The notes under the pieces are model-generated. The model saw only the letters and a list, made by a program, of their open reading frames with translations. It ran no database searches and had not been told where the DNA came from. A stretch of DNA of 64,000 nucleotides from an uncultured Isoptericola sp. (lineage in GTDB: Bacteria; Actinomycetota; Actinomycetes; Actinomycetales; Cellulomonadaceae): the NCBI GenBank assembly GCA_947497265.1, contig CANMFP010000002.1, forward strand, positions 186,001-250,000, read 5' to 3'. Made by a program: the position numbers and the translations under genes. The stretch's first letter is position 1. Every line of letters starts with the position of its first letter. This document shows positions 40,426-49,255 of the stretch, one piece after another.

Positions 40426-41802
40426 TCAGGCCTCGGCCGGGTCGGTGACGACCAGCATGAGCACCAGGCCCGCCAGGATGACGGCCACGATGGCCAGCAC
40501 GCCCCAGATCGTGGCGCCGGTCAGCGCGATGACGAGGCCCCACAGCGCCGGTGTCAGGAACGACACCGCGCGACCCGTCGTCGCGTACAGGCCGAAGATC
40601 TCCGACTCCTGGCCGGCGGGGGTCAGCCGGGCGAGGAAAGACCGTGAGGCCGTCTGCGCCGGTCCGACGAAGCAGGTCAGGGCCAGCCCGGCGACCCAGA
40701 AGACGATCCCGCCCAGCGTGTGCAGCGCCACGACGACGATGCCGCAGGTCACCAGCGCGGCGAGCGACCAGACGATCACCCGGCGGGCGCCGAGGCGGTC
40801 GTCGAGGCGCCCGGCGACGATCGTGCTGGCCCCCGCCAGCAGGTTCGCCACGATGCCGAACGCGATCACCTGGTCGGGTGCGAAGCCGAACGACACGGCC
40901 GCCACGATCGCCCCGAAGGTGAAGACACCGGCCAGCCCGTCGCGGTAGACCGCGCTGGCGAGCAGGAACCAGAACGTGGTGCGCGACGTCCGGAACAGCG
41001 CGACGACGTCGTGCCACAGCTCGACGTACCCGGCGAAGAAGCCCACCCTGGGGCGGTCGCCCGCGGGCGGGGCCTCCGGGACGTTCCGGAACAGGGGCCA
41101 GGCGAAGGCGACGGCCCACACCCCGCAGCCGACGGCGATCGCCCGGTAGCCGAGCCCGTCGTCGGTCGGCATGCCGAAGAAGTCGAATGCCTGGGCGACG
41201 ACGACCACCAGCAGCGCGACGATGCCGCCCACGTAGCCGAGACCCCAGCCGAGACCGGAGACCCTGCCGACGGTCCGCGGTGTGGAGACCTGGGTGAGCA
41301 TGGCGTTGTAGTTCACGCCGGCGATCTCGCTGGCCACGCTGCCCAAGGAGATCAGCGCGGCGCCGAGGACGAAGTAGGCGGGGTCGGCACGGACGAACCC
41401 GAGCCCGAACATGCACACGACCAGAAGGATCGTGCCCGCGCCCAGCCAGGCCTTGCGCCGTCCCGTGACGTCGGCCCGGCGGCCGAGCACCGGGGCGAGC
41501 AGCGCGACGAGCACCCCGCCCACGGCGATCCAGGCACCCAGCGCGCTCGTCAGGCCCGCGAGCGCCCGGGTGTACTCCGGGGCGTCCGAGCCGAGTGCGA
41601 CGACCGCGGGGTCGAGGAACGACTCGCCCGTGAGGTAGAGCGCGGTGAAGACGAAGGTGAGCACCACCGTGTTGAAGGGTTGCGTGGCCCAGTCCCACAG
41701 TGCCCACGACCGCACCCGGCGGCGGCGCTCGGCCGGGGGCAGCGCGTCGACGGGGTGCGAGGAGTCGTGGTCCGACGGCTTCGTCGGCGGGGCGTCGCTC
41801 AT
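40426..41802 (-). CDS. MFS transporter, UMF1/Atg22-like
   Basis: The 458-residue membrane protein begins with a polar tail, then RVRSWALWDWATQPFNTVVL, a start that is typical of the UMF1 family related to fungal Atg22. Twelve or so helices follow, with SEIAGVNYNAMLTQVS and GPAQTASRSFLARLTP. Atg22 exports amino acids from the vacuole; the bacterial substrate is unknown. It may share a unit with the DUF1801 and PPOX genes downstream, 53 bases away. Confidence 0.88.
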   Translation of the reverse strand: MSDAPPTKPSDHDSSHPVDALPPAERRRRVRSWALWDWATQPFNTVVLTFVFTALYLTGESFLDPAVVALGSDAPEYTRALAGLTSALGAWIAVGGVLVALLAPVLGRRADVTGRRKAWLGAGTILLVVCMFGLGFVRADPAYFVLGAALISLGSVASEIAGVNYNAMLTQVSTPRTVGRVSGLGWGLGYVGGIVALLVVVVAQAFDFFGMPTDDGLGYRAIAVGCGVWAVAFAWPLFRNVPEAPPAGDRPRVGFFAGYVELWHDVVALFRTSRTTFWFLLASAVYRDGLAGVFTFGAIVAAVSFGFAPDQVIAFGIVANLLAGASTIVAGRLDDRLGARRVIVWSLAALVTCGIVVVALHTLGGIVFWVAGLALTCFVGPAQTASRSFLARLTPAGQESEIFGLYATTGRAVSFLTPALWGLVIALTGATIWGVLAIVAVILAGLVLMLVVTDPAEA

Positions 41803-41901
41803 GGGCGCCGAGTCTGCCGCATCCGGGTGAACGGCGGGTAGCGCCGCGCGGTCGGTCCCGTCGCAGGGCGCCGGGCCGCGATGTCGGCGTACGGTACCCA
41901 C

Positions 41902-42897
41902 GTGCCAGCGCTGCCCGACGTCCCGCCGCCCGACGAGCTCGCCTGGGAGCCCGACCCGCTGCTCGACGGCTTCGTGTCCGCTCCTCTCGGCCCCGCGACG
42001 CTCGTGCGGCGTGCCGGGCGCCCGTCCGCGCCGCGCGGTGCCGTGCTGCACGTGCACGGGTACAACGACTACTTCTTCCAGGACCACCTGGCGGACGCCC
42101 TGCACGAGGCGGGGTACGCCTTCTACGCGGTGGACCTGCGGCGCGCCGGGCGCTCGCTGCTGCGCCCGGCCGACGACGCCGGTGCCGAGGCGGGGATCCC
42201 ACCGCACTTCACGACGTCGCTGCAGGAGCTCGGGGGCGACCTCGACGCGGCGCTCGCCCGGGTGCACGCCGCCGAGCCAGGGCTGCGCGTGGCCGTGCAC
42301 GCGCACTCCACCGGTGCGCTGACCACGTCGATGTGGTCGCACGCGCGCGGTGCGAACGGCCCCGACGCCGTCGTGCTGAACTCGCCCTTCCTGGACCTGG
42401 CCGGCTCGTGGCTTTCCCGGCAGGTGAACACCGGCGTGCTGGGAGTGCTGGGCAGGCTGCGCCCCCTGGCGGTCGTGAGCACCCACCCCTCGGTCTACGC
42501 CACGTACCAGCACGTGGACAACGGGGGCCGGTGGTGGTTCGACACCGACCTGAAGAAGCCCGAGGGGCAGCCCGTCCGTGCCGCGTGGCTGCGGGCCGTG
42601 CGGCGCGCCCAGCTGCGCCTGGCCCGGGGTCTCGACATCCCCGGCCCGGTCCTGGTGGCGCGGGCCGCGTCCTCCGGCCCGGACAGCCCCGACAACCCGG
42701 GCCTCGACCGGCAGGACACGGTGCTCGACACCCGGCAGATCGCCCGGCTCGCGCCGCGGCTCGGCCCCGACGTCACCCAGGTCGTCGTCGACGGCGGCGT
42801 GCACGATCTGACGCTCTCGGCGGACGGCCCGCGCCAGGAGTACCTCGGGACCCTCGTGCGCTTCCTCGACGATCGGCTGCCGGCGGTGGCCGCATGA
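41902..42897 (+). CDS. Alpha/beta hydrolase (serine lipase/lysophospholipase-like)
   Basis: The protein is about 331 residues. The oxyanion-hole strand is VLHVHGYNDYFFQ, the nucleophile elbow is VHAHSTGAL (Ser in AHSTG), and the catalytic His lies in DGGVHDLTLSADGP near the end. It resembles monoglyceride lipase/lysophospholipase proteins. GTG at 41902 has TACGGT six bases upstream and fits a leaderless mRNA; ATG at 41881 is an alternative. It overlaps the GDPD gene by four bases, so the two may act together on phospholipids. Confidence 0.82.
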   Translation: MPALPDVPPPDELAWEPDPLLDGFVSAPLGPATLVRRAGRPSAPRGAVLHVHGYNDYFFQDHLADALHEAGYAFYAVDLRRAGRSLLRPADDAGAEAGIPPHFTTSLQELGGDLDAALARVHAAEPGLRVAVHAHSTGALTTSMWSHARGANGPDAVVLNSPFLDLAGSWLSRQVNTGVLGVLGRLRPLAVVSTHPSVYATYQHVDNGGRWWFDTDLKKPEGQPVRAAWLRAVRRAQLRLARGLDIPGPVLVARAASSGPDSPDNPGLDRQDTVLDTRQIARLAPRLGPDVTQVVVDGGVHDLTLSADGPRQEYLGTLVRFLDDRLPAVAA

Positions 42898-43700
42898 CCG
42901 GCGCGTCGCCCTCGGGGCACCCGTACTTCGGGCGGCCCGGGCCCACCGGCCGTCCACCGGTCGCGGCGCTGGCGCACCGCGGCTTCTCGCACGGGCACGC
43001 GAACCTGGAGAACTCGATGGCGGCCTTCGCGGCGGCCATCGACCTCGGCTACCGGTACGTGGAGACCGACGCCCACGGCACGCGCGACGGCGTCGCGGTC
43101 GCCCTGCACGACGAGTCCCTGGACCGCACCACCGACGGTTCCGGCCTGGTGGCCGACCTGCCGTGGGACGAGGTCCGCCGGGCGCGGATCGGTGGCACGG
43201 AGCCGGTGCCGCTGCTGACCGACGTGCTGGGCACCTGGCCCGGGCTGCGCGTCAACATCGACATCAAGGGCGACTCGGGCATCGAACCGGTCGTGGCGGC
43301 GATCGAGGCGACGGCGAGCCACGACCGCGTGTGCGTCACGTCCTTCTCGCCGCGCCGCCGTCGGGCCGCGCTGGATCGCTTGTCCCGGCCTGTGGCCACC
43401 AGCGCGGGGCGCGGTGAGGTGATCGGGTTCCTGGTGGGCGCCCGGGCGGGGCTCCGCCCGGTGGTGGGACGCGCGCTGCGGCGGGTGGACGCCCTGCAGG
43501 TGCCGGTGGTCGAGGACCGCGTGACCGTCGTCGACGCGCGGACCGTGGCCGCGGCGCACCGGGCGGGGCGGGCCGTGCACGTCTGGACGGTCAACGAGCC
43601 GGCCGAGATGCACCGGCTGCTCGACCTGGGGGTGGACGGGCTGGTCACCGACCGTGCCGACCTGCTGCGCGACGTGCTCCGCGCCCGCGGCCAGTGGTGA
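42894..43700 (+). CDS. Glycerophosphodiester phosphodiesterase
   Basis: The 268-residue enzyme has the GDPD barrel: ALAHRGFSHGHANLENSMAA (HRG and E-N), YVETDAHGTRDGVAVALHD (metal-binding E-D and catalytic H-D), LRVNIDIKGD, HVWTVNEPAEMHRLLDLG and GVDGLVTDRADLL. It hydrolyses glycerophosphodiesters to glycerol-3-phosphate and an alcohol. The ATG overlaps the hydrolase stop (ATGA), which supports a joint role in lipid turnover. No signal peptide is seen, so it is cytoplasmic. Confidence 0.92.
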   Translation: MTGASPSGHPYFGRPGPTGRPPVAALAHRGFSHGHANLENSMAAFAAAIDLGYRYVETDAHGTRDGVAVALHDESLDRTTDGSGLVADLPWDEVRRARIGGTEPVPLLTDVLGTWPGLRVNIDIKGDSGIEPVVAAIEATASHDRVCVTSFSPRRRRAALDRLSRPVATSAGRGEVIGFLVGARAGLRPVVGRALRRVDALQVPVVEDRVTVVDARTVAAAHRAGRAVHVWTVNEPAEMHRLLDLGVDGLVTDRADLLRDVLRARGQW

Positions 43701-43716
43701 CCGCGCCGCGCACGGG

Positions 43717-44859
43717 TCAGGCGCCGAGCTGGACCGGGACCCCCGCGTTGCCCGACGGCGGCTCCTTCGAGATCTCCGCGTAGGCGGCGGCGAGCACCGT
43801 CGGGTCCGGCCCTTCGAGGCGGACCGGTCGGCCGACGTCGTCCAGGACGACGAAGCGCAGCAGGTCGCCGCGGGCCTTCTTGTCGCGGCGCATCGCCGCG
43901 AGGAGCTGGTCCCAGCGGTCTCCGCGGTAGGTGGTGGGCAGGCCGACGGCGGTGAGGATCTCCCGGTGCCGCTCGACGACGGCGTCGTCCAGCTTGCCAC
44001 CGAGCCGGCCGAGCTCGGCCGCGAAGACCATGCCGACGGCCACGGCGGCGCCGTGCCGCAGCTGGTAGCGCTCGACCAGCTCGATCGCGTGCCCGAGCGT
44101 GTGGCCGTAGTTGAGGATCTCCCGCAGCCCCTGCTCGGTGAGGTCCTCGGACACCACCCGGGCCTTGACCCGCACCGAGCGCTCGATGAGCTCGGTCAGC
44201 ACGGCCCAGGTCTCCTCGGTCGCGTCGGCGCCCGCCCACTCCCGCAGTCCGTCAGCGTGCTCGGCGACCAGCTCCAGGATGCGCTCATCGGCGATGAAGC
44301 CGGTCTTGATCACCTCGGCCAGGCCGGCTACCAGGTCCCAGCGGTCGAGCGACTCCAGGGCTGCCAGGTCGCACAGCACGCCGGCCGGCGGGTGGAAGGC
44401 GCCCACGAGGTTCTTGCCCTCGGCCGTGTTGATCCCGGTCTTGCCGCCCACCGCGGCGTCGACCATGGCGAGCAGCGTGGTCGGCACGTGCACCACCGTG
44501 ATGCCGCGCAGCCAGGTGGCCGCCACGAACCCGGCAAGGTCCGTCGTCGCGCCGCCGCCCACCGCCACGATCGCGTCGGAACGCGTGAAGTCGGCCTGTC
44601 CCATGACCTGCCAGCAGAAGGCGGCCACCTGCGCCGTCTTCTGCTCCTCGGCGTCGGGCAGCTCCGCGGCGAACGCCTCGTAGCCCTGGGCGACCAGGTC
44701 CTCGCGGACCGCCTCCCCGGTGGCCTCCAGCGAGGCGGGGTGCATGACCAGCACCCGGCGCACGTCCGGGCCCAGGAGTCCGGGAAGCTCCCCGAGGAGG
44801 TGCCGTCCGACCACGACGTCGTAGTGCCTGTCGCCGTTCACCGTCACGCGGACCGTCAT
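43717..44859 (-). CDS. aroB: 3-dehydroquinate synthase
   Basis: The 380-residue enzyme turns DAHP into 3-dehydroquinate. It shows the NAD-binding AIVAVGGGATTDLAGFVAAT, HVPTTLLAMVDAAVGGKTGI (typical of DHQS), and the zinc ligands in LNYGHTLGHAIE. It is the last of aroC-aroK-aroB, overlapping aroK by four bases. Its 3' end faces the GDPD gene with a 16-base gap. Confidence 0.96.
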   Translation of the reverse strand: MTVRVTVNGDRHYDVVVGRHLLGELPGLLGPDVRRVLVMHPASLEATGEAVREDLVAQGYEAFAAELPDAEEQKTAQVAAFCWQVMGQADFTRSDAIVAVGGGATTDLAGFVAATWLRGITVVHVPTTLLAMVDAAVGGKTGINTAEGKNLVGAFHPPAGVLCDLAALESLDRWDLVAGLAEVIKTGFIADERILELVAEHADGLREWAGADATEETWAVLTELIERSVRVKARVVSEDLTEQGLREILNYGHTLGHAIELVERYQLRHGAAVAVGMVFAAELGRLGGKLDDAVVERHREILTAVGLPTTYRGDRWDQLLAAMRRDKKARGDLLRFVVLDDVGRPVRLEGPDPTVLAAAYAEISKEPPSGNAGVPVQLGA

Positions 44860-45383
44860 GCCTGTACCTCCTGGTGGATCGTCTCGGCCATCTCGTGCGC
44901 CGAGCGCCCGTCCGAGTGCACGCGCAGCGTGGCCAGCCGTTCGTAGGTGGGGCGGCGGGCCTCCATGAGCTCGGCCCAGCGCGCCCGGGGGTTGCCGACG
45001 AGGAGCGGCCGGGCCTGGTTGAACCCCACGCGCGGAGCAGCCTGGGCGAGCGACACGTCCAGGAAGACGACGACGCCGCCGCCCGCCGCGTAGCCGGCCA
45101 GCGCGCTCTGGGTGTGGGAGTCCATCACCGCGCCACCGCCGAGAGCCAGCACGCCCGGGTGCATGGCGAGCGCCGTCGTGACGGCCTCGCGTTCCAGCGC
45201 GCGGAAGTGCGGCTCGCCATCCTCGACGAAGATGTCCGCGACACTCTTGCCCGCCTGCTCCTCGACGTCGGCGTCGGTGTCCCGGAACCCCGTGGACAGC
45301 CGCCGGGCGAGAATGGTGCCGACCGTTGTCTTGCCACTGCCGGGCGGGCCGATCAGGACCAGGCGTGGCTGTGCCTCCGTCAT
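44856..45383 (-). CDS. aroK: Shikimate kinase
   Basis: The 175-residue P-loop kinase phosphorylates shikimate. The nucleotide loop is [19 protein letters not shown] (about 12-30); the shikimate site has [12 protein letters not shown] with the key Asp pair, and [11 protein letters not shown] is the typical GGG motif. The ATG overlaps aroC by four bases, and the stop overlaps aroB. Confidence 0.96.
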   Translation of the reverse strand: MTEAQPRLVLIGPPGSGKTTVGTILARRLSTGFRDTDADVEEQAGKSVADIFVEDGEPHFRALEREAVTTALAMHPGVLALGGGAVMDSHTQSALAGYAAGGGVVVFLDVSLAQAAPRVGFNQARPLLVGNPRARWAELMEARRPTYERLATLRVHSDGRSAHEMAETIHQEVQA

Positions 45384-46597
45384 CGCAGCAGCTCCGGGAT
45401 GGACGCGAGGTAGGCCTCGGCGTTGCGCCGGACCTCGGCCACCGAGTCGCCGCCGAACTTCTCCAGCGCGGCCTGCGCCAGCTCGAGCGCCACCATCGCC
45501 TCGGCGACGACGGCGGCCGGCGGCACGGCGCAGACGTCCGAGCGCTGGTGGTGGGCCGTCACGGCCTCGCCGGTGGCGACGTCGACGGTGGCCAGGGCAC
45601 GCGGCACGGTGGAGATCGGCTTCATGGCCGCCGAGACGCGCACCACCTCGCCGTTGGACATGCCGCCCTCGATGCCGCCCGCCCGGTTGGAGCGACGCCG
45701 GATCCGGCCGTCGGCGTCGCGCTCGATCTCGTCGTGCGCCGCCGAGCCGCGACGCTGCGCCGTCCGGAACCCGTCACCGACCGCGACACCCTTGATCGCC
45801 TGGATGCCCATGAGCGTGGCGGCCAGGCGCGCGTCGAGACGGCGGTCGGAGTGGGCGTAGGTCCCGAGCCCGGTGGGTACGCCGTAGGCGAGCACCTCCA
45901 CGACCCCGCCGAGCGTGTCACCGTCCTTGCGGCACGCGTCGATCTCCGCGACCATCGCCTCGCTCGTCGCGGCATGGAAGCAGCGCACCGGGTCGGCGTC
46001 GAGCGCCGCGACGTCCTCGGGCGTCGGCAGGTCGGCGTCCTCGGGGACCTCGACGGGACCGATGGACGTCACGTGGCTGACCAGGCGGACGCCGAGCGCC
46101 TGCTCCAGGAACTTCGCCGCAGCCACGCCGAGCGCCACCCGCGTGGCCGTCTCGCGGGCGCTGGCGCGCTCCAGCACGGGGCGGGCGTCGTCGAACCCGT
46201 ACTTGCGCATGCCCACCAGATCGGCGTGACCGGGACGGGGGCGGGTCAGCGGACGGTTGCGGGCGATCTCGCGCTCATCACCGGTACCGGCGTCGACCTT
46301 GAGCGCCTCCGGCGGGACCGGGTCGGCGGACATCACCTCGACCCACTTGGGCCACTCGGTGTTGCCCACCTCGATCGCGAGCGGGCCGCCCTGCGTGACG
46401 CCGTGGCGCAGGCCGCCCAGGACGCGCACGGCGTCCTGCTCGAACTTCATCCGCGCGCCACGGCCGTAGCCGAGGCGGCGGCGGGCCAGAGCGTCCTGGA
46501 TGTCGGAGGTGACGAGCACCACCCCCGCGGGCAGACCCTCCATCACTCCCACCAGGGCCTGACCGTGCGACTCTCCCGAGGTCAACCAGCGCAGCAT
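45380..46597 (-). CDS. aroC: Chorismate synthase
   Basis: The 405-residue enzyme converts EPSP to chorismate using reduced [23 protein letters not shown] is the family start; [34 protein letters not shown] and [15 protein letters not shown] are characteristic. It is the head of aroC-aroK-aroB. The 76 bases to aroE could hold a promoter, though none is clear. Confidence 0.97.
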   Translation of the reverse strand: MLRWLTSGESHGQALVGVMEGLPAGVVLVTSDIQDALARRRLGYGRGARMKFEQDAVRVLGGLRHGVTQGGPLAIEVGNTEWPKWVEVMSADPVPPEALKVDAGTGDEREIARNRPLTRPRPGHADLVGMRKYGFDDARPVLERASARETATRVALGVAAAKFLEQALGVRLVSHVTSIGPVEVPEDADLPTPEDVAALDADPVRCFHAATSEAMVAEIDACRKDGDTLGGVVEVLAYGVPTGLGTYAHSDRRLDARLAATLMGIQAIKGVAVGDGFRTAQRRGSAAHDEIERDADGRIRRRSNRAGGIEGGMSNGEVVRVSAAMKPISTVPRALATVDVATGEAVTAHHQRSDVCAVPPAAVVAEAMVALELAQAALEKFGGDSVAEVRRNAEAYLASIPELLR

Positions 46598-46673
46598 GGT
46601 CGCGATTCTTTCACGCCCGTCCCGGGCTCCGGGACGCGTGGCCGGATGCCGGACGTCGCGCCGGACGGTCCCG

Positions 46674-47555
46674 TCAGGCGGCCTCGGCGGTCAGCGCGCC
46701 CTGCAGGGCAGCGTCCATCGCGGCCACAGGGCCGGGACGGCCGGTCATGAGGCGGACCTGCTCGACGGCCTGGTGCAGCAGCATGCGCTCGCCGCCGACG
46801 ACGGTCCCGCCGGGCGCGGCCCATGCCTGTGAGAGCGCGGTGGGTCGCGGATCGTAGACGACGTCCAGCAGCACGCCGGCCGGGCGGTCGCCGCGCAGGC
46901 GCAACGTGTCCGCCACGGGGTCGGCGGCGTGCGCGGGCATGGTGGCGACGACGACGTCGGCGCGGGCCAGGGCTGCCGGCGCGGCGACGGGCTCGAGCAC
47001 CTCGAAACGGGGCGTGACACCCATGCGCTCCGCCGCCTCCTGCAGCCCGGAGGCCCGGGCCAGGCTGCGCACGAGCACGAGCGGGGTGGTGCAGCCGAGC
47101 TCGCCGAGCGCGGCCAGCGTCGAGGCGGCGGTCGCTCCCCCACCGAGCACGACGGCGTCGCGCACCGGCGTACGCCGGGTGCCGTGCCGCTCTGCCAGCC
47201 CCTCACGGATCGCCTCGACGAGCCCGTGGACGTCCGTGTTGGTCCCGGTCAGCGTGATGCCGCCCTGCGACGGGCCGACCAGGACGGTGTTGACGGCACC
47301 GACCGCCCGAGCCAGCGGGTCGACGTGGTCGACCATGTCCATCACGGCGTGCTTGAGCGGCATGGTCACGCTGAGGCCCGCCCAGCTGAGGTCGAGTTTC
47401 TGCACGACGTCCGGCAGGCGCTCGACCGTCGTGTCGACGGCCGTGTACTCCCAACCTTCCAGACCGAGGGCGTCGTAGGCGGCGGTGTGCAACACCGGGG
47501 ACAGGGAGTGGCCCACGGGGTGGCCGATGACGGCCGCGCGTCGGGTCGCGGTCAT
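46674..47555 (-). CDS. aroE: Shikimate dehydrogenase
   Basis: The 293-residue enzyme reduces 3-dehydroshikimate. [20 protein letters not shown] and the catalytic Lys in [12 protein letters not shown] are clear, with GTNTDVHGL for substrate and [17 protein letters not shown] for NADP. Its shikimate loop reads SVT rather than the usual NVT. The ATG lies two bases after the mltG stop, so it follows mltG in one unit. Confidence 0.95.
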   Translation of the reverse strand: MTATRRAAVIGHPVGHSLSPVLHTAAYDALGLEGWEYTAVDTTVERLPDVVQKLDLSWAGLSVTMPLKHAVMDMVDHVDPLARAVGAVNTVLVGPSQGGITLTGTNTDVHGLVEAIREGLAERHGTRRTPVRDAVVLGGGATAASTLAALGELGCTTPLVLVRSLARASGLQEAAERMGVTPRFEVLEPVAAPAALARADVVVATMPAHAADPVADTLRLRGDRPAGVLLDVVYDPRPTALSQAWAAPGGTVVGGERMLLHQAVEQVRLMTGRPGPVAAMDAALQGALTAEAA

Positions 47556-47557
47556 CG

Positions 47558-48709
47558 TCAGTTGTTCTCCGCCTGCCAGGCTTGATACTCGGACTTGAAC
47601 TGCTCGAACTCGGAATAGTTGTCCGTGAACTTCGTCTCGCCAGTGTTCAAGTTCACGGTGACGTACCAAATCCAACCACCTTCGGGCGGATCGATGACCG
47701 CCTCGACCGAAGCCACGCCAGGATTGCTGATCGGCGTCGGCGGAAGACCGACCTGCTGACGAGATGCGTAGGGAAAGTCGCTGTCGTTGAACTCCGACAC
47801 GGTGATCTGGTCCGCGGGCTTCTGGCGTCCGTAGGCGTCGACGGCGTCCATGCCAAGCGGTGACCCTCGGTCGAGGCGGTTCTCGATCACTCGCGCTACC
47901 TCACCCCGGTATCCGTCAGGTGCTTCCTTCTCGACGATGGACGCCTTGGTCAGCACGTCCTGCCGGTCACCCTTGTCGACCCCCAGCGAGTCCAGCTCGG
48001 CCTTGGTCTGGTCGATCATCGTCGACAGCAGGTCGGTGACCTCGTCGTCGGGCTGCACGTTGTAGGTCTTGGGGAACAGCCAGCCCTCGGCGTTGCCGTC
48101 GGCCGCCTTGGGCAGCCCGATGGCCTTCGGGTCGGCCAGCGCCTCCTCGATCGCCTCGCGCGAGAACTCCGTGATCGACGCGACGCGGTCGACAACCTGC
48201 TCGACGGTGTAACCCTCGGGGATCGTGACCTCGGTCTCGACCTTCTCGTTCGTCAACAGGGCCTCGACGGCACCCGAGGCGCTCATCTGCGTGTGGAGCT
48301 CGTAGGTGCCCGGTTGGATACCCGCGGCGCCCGGCGCCGACTCGAAGGCGTCGTTGAAGGCGCCGACGCTGGCGACGACGTCCGCCTCGGCGAGCACCTG
48401 TCCCATCTGCGACCCGGTCGCCCCCTCGGGGATGACGACTTGCACCGGGTCCGCGCCAGGACCCTCGTAGTCCTCCGGCGCACCGTTGAACAGCGCCAAG
48501 TCGAAGCCGTCCAGCGAGCTGCTGAGCCGGTCCCAGAAGATGTAGCCGCCGGCTCCCAGGAGGCCGAGCAGGACCACCATGATGACGGCGGTGCGCTGCT
48601 GGCGACGGCGCCTGCGCTTGCGTGCGGCACGCTTGCTCGCGGAGGAGCGGGCCCGCGACGGGGGTGCCGTCGGGCGCTGTGCCGTCGAGGGCTCGAAGAG
48701 GTCCGTCAC
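47558..48709 (-). CDS. mltG: Endolytic murein transglycosylase MltG
   Basis: The 383-residue protein has a basic cytoplasmic tail (about 20-38), one membrane helix (AVIMVVLLGLLGAGGYIF, near 41-58), a LysM-like domain and the YceG catalytic domain with the active Glu in KASIVEKEAPDGYRGEVA and the NRLDRGSPLGMDAVDAYG segment. It cuts nascent glycan strands outside the membrane. The order alaS-ruvX-mltG-aroE is conserved in actinobacteria. Confidence 0.95.
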   Translation of the reverse strand: MTDLFEPSTAQRPTAPPSRARSSASKRAARKRRRRRQQRTAVIMVVLLGLLGAGGYIFWDRLSSSLDGFDLALFNGAPEDYEGPGADPVQVVIPEGATGSQMGQVLAEADVVASVGAFNDAFESAPGAAGIQPGTYELHTQMSASGAVEALLTNEKVETEVTIPEGYTVEQVVDRVASITEFSREAIEEALADPKAIGLPKAADGNAEGWLFPKTYNVQPDDEVTDLLSTMIDQTKAELDSLGVDKGDRQDVLTKASIVEKEAPDGYRGEVARVIENRLDRGSPLGMDAVDAYGRQKPADQITVSEFNDSDFPYASRQQVGLPPTPISNPGVASVEAVIDPPEGGWIWYVTVNLNTGETKFTDNYSEFEQFKSEYQAWQAENN

Positions 48710-48754
48710 GCCGGAATCATCCTTCGGGTCGTCCGTGCAGTGGTCACCTGTCGC

Positions 48755-49255
48755 TCACGCATCGACGTGCTCGCCAGCCCGGTCCGCCGTGGTCCGCTCC
48801 ACATCGAGTGCATGTTGCAGAATGATAACGGCTGCGGCCTGATCAATCACGGGTCTGTGCTGGGAAGTTTTCTTTCCTGCCGCCCGCAGGTGGGCGTGAG
48901 CCGTCACCGTGGTCATTCTCTCATCCACCAGGTGGACGGGGACAGGATCGATCGCGCGGGCGAGTCGCGCGGCGAAGCCTCGGGCGTCCGCCGTCGCCGC
49001 ACCCTCGTGGCCGGACAGGTGCCGCGGGAGCCCGACGTAGACGACCGCCGCGAACCTCTCGGACACCTCGTGCGCGATCCGGGCGATGTCGGGGGTGACA
49101 GCCGAGCCACCATCCGCTGTCGTCGGCACCTTCAGCACGCGCGGGACCGTCTCCACCGGGGTGGCAATCAGACCGTCGGGATCGGAGCCGGCCAGGCCGA
49201 TGCGGGCCTTGCCGACATCCACACCGAGCCGGGCTCCGCGGGGAAGATCAGGCAC
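48755..49255 (-). CDS. ruvX: Holliday junction resolvase-like RuvX/YqgF
   Basis: The 166-residue RNase H-fold protein has LGVDVGKARIGLAGSD (catalytic Asp), VVYVGLPRHLSGHEG, LVDERMTTVTAH and VIDQAAAVIILQHAL. It is implicated in pre-16S rRNA 5'-end processing. The GTG at 49255 is taken as the start because it overlaps the alaS end by eight bases and leads directly into the first strand. Confidence 0.93.
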   Translation of the reverse strand: MPDLPRGARLGVDVGKARIGLAGSDPDGLIATPVETVPRVLKVPTTADGGSAVTPDIARIAHEVSERFAAVVYVGLPRHLSGHEGAATADARGFAARLARAIDPVPVHLVDERMTTVTAHAHLRAAGKKTSQHRPVIDQAAAVIILQHALDVERTTADRAGEHVDA

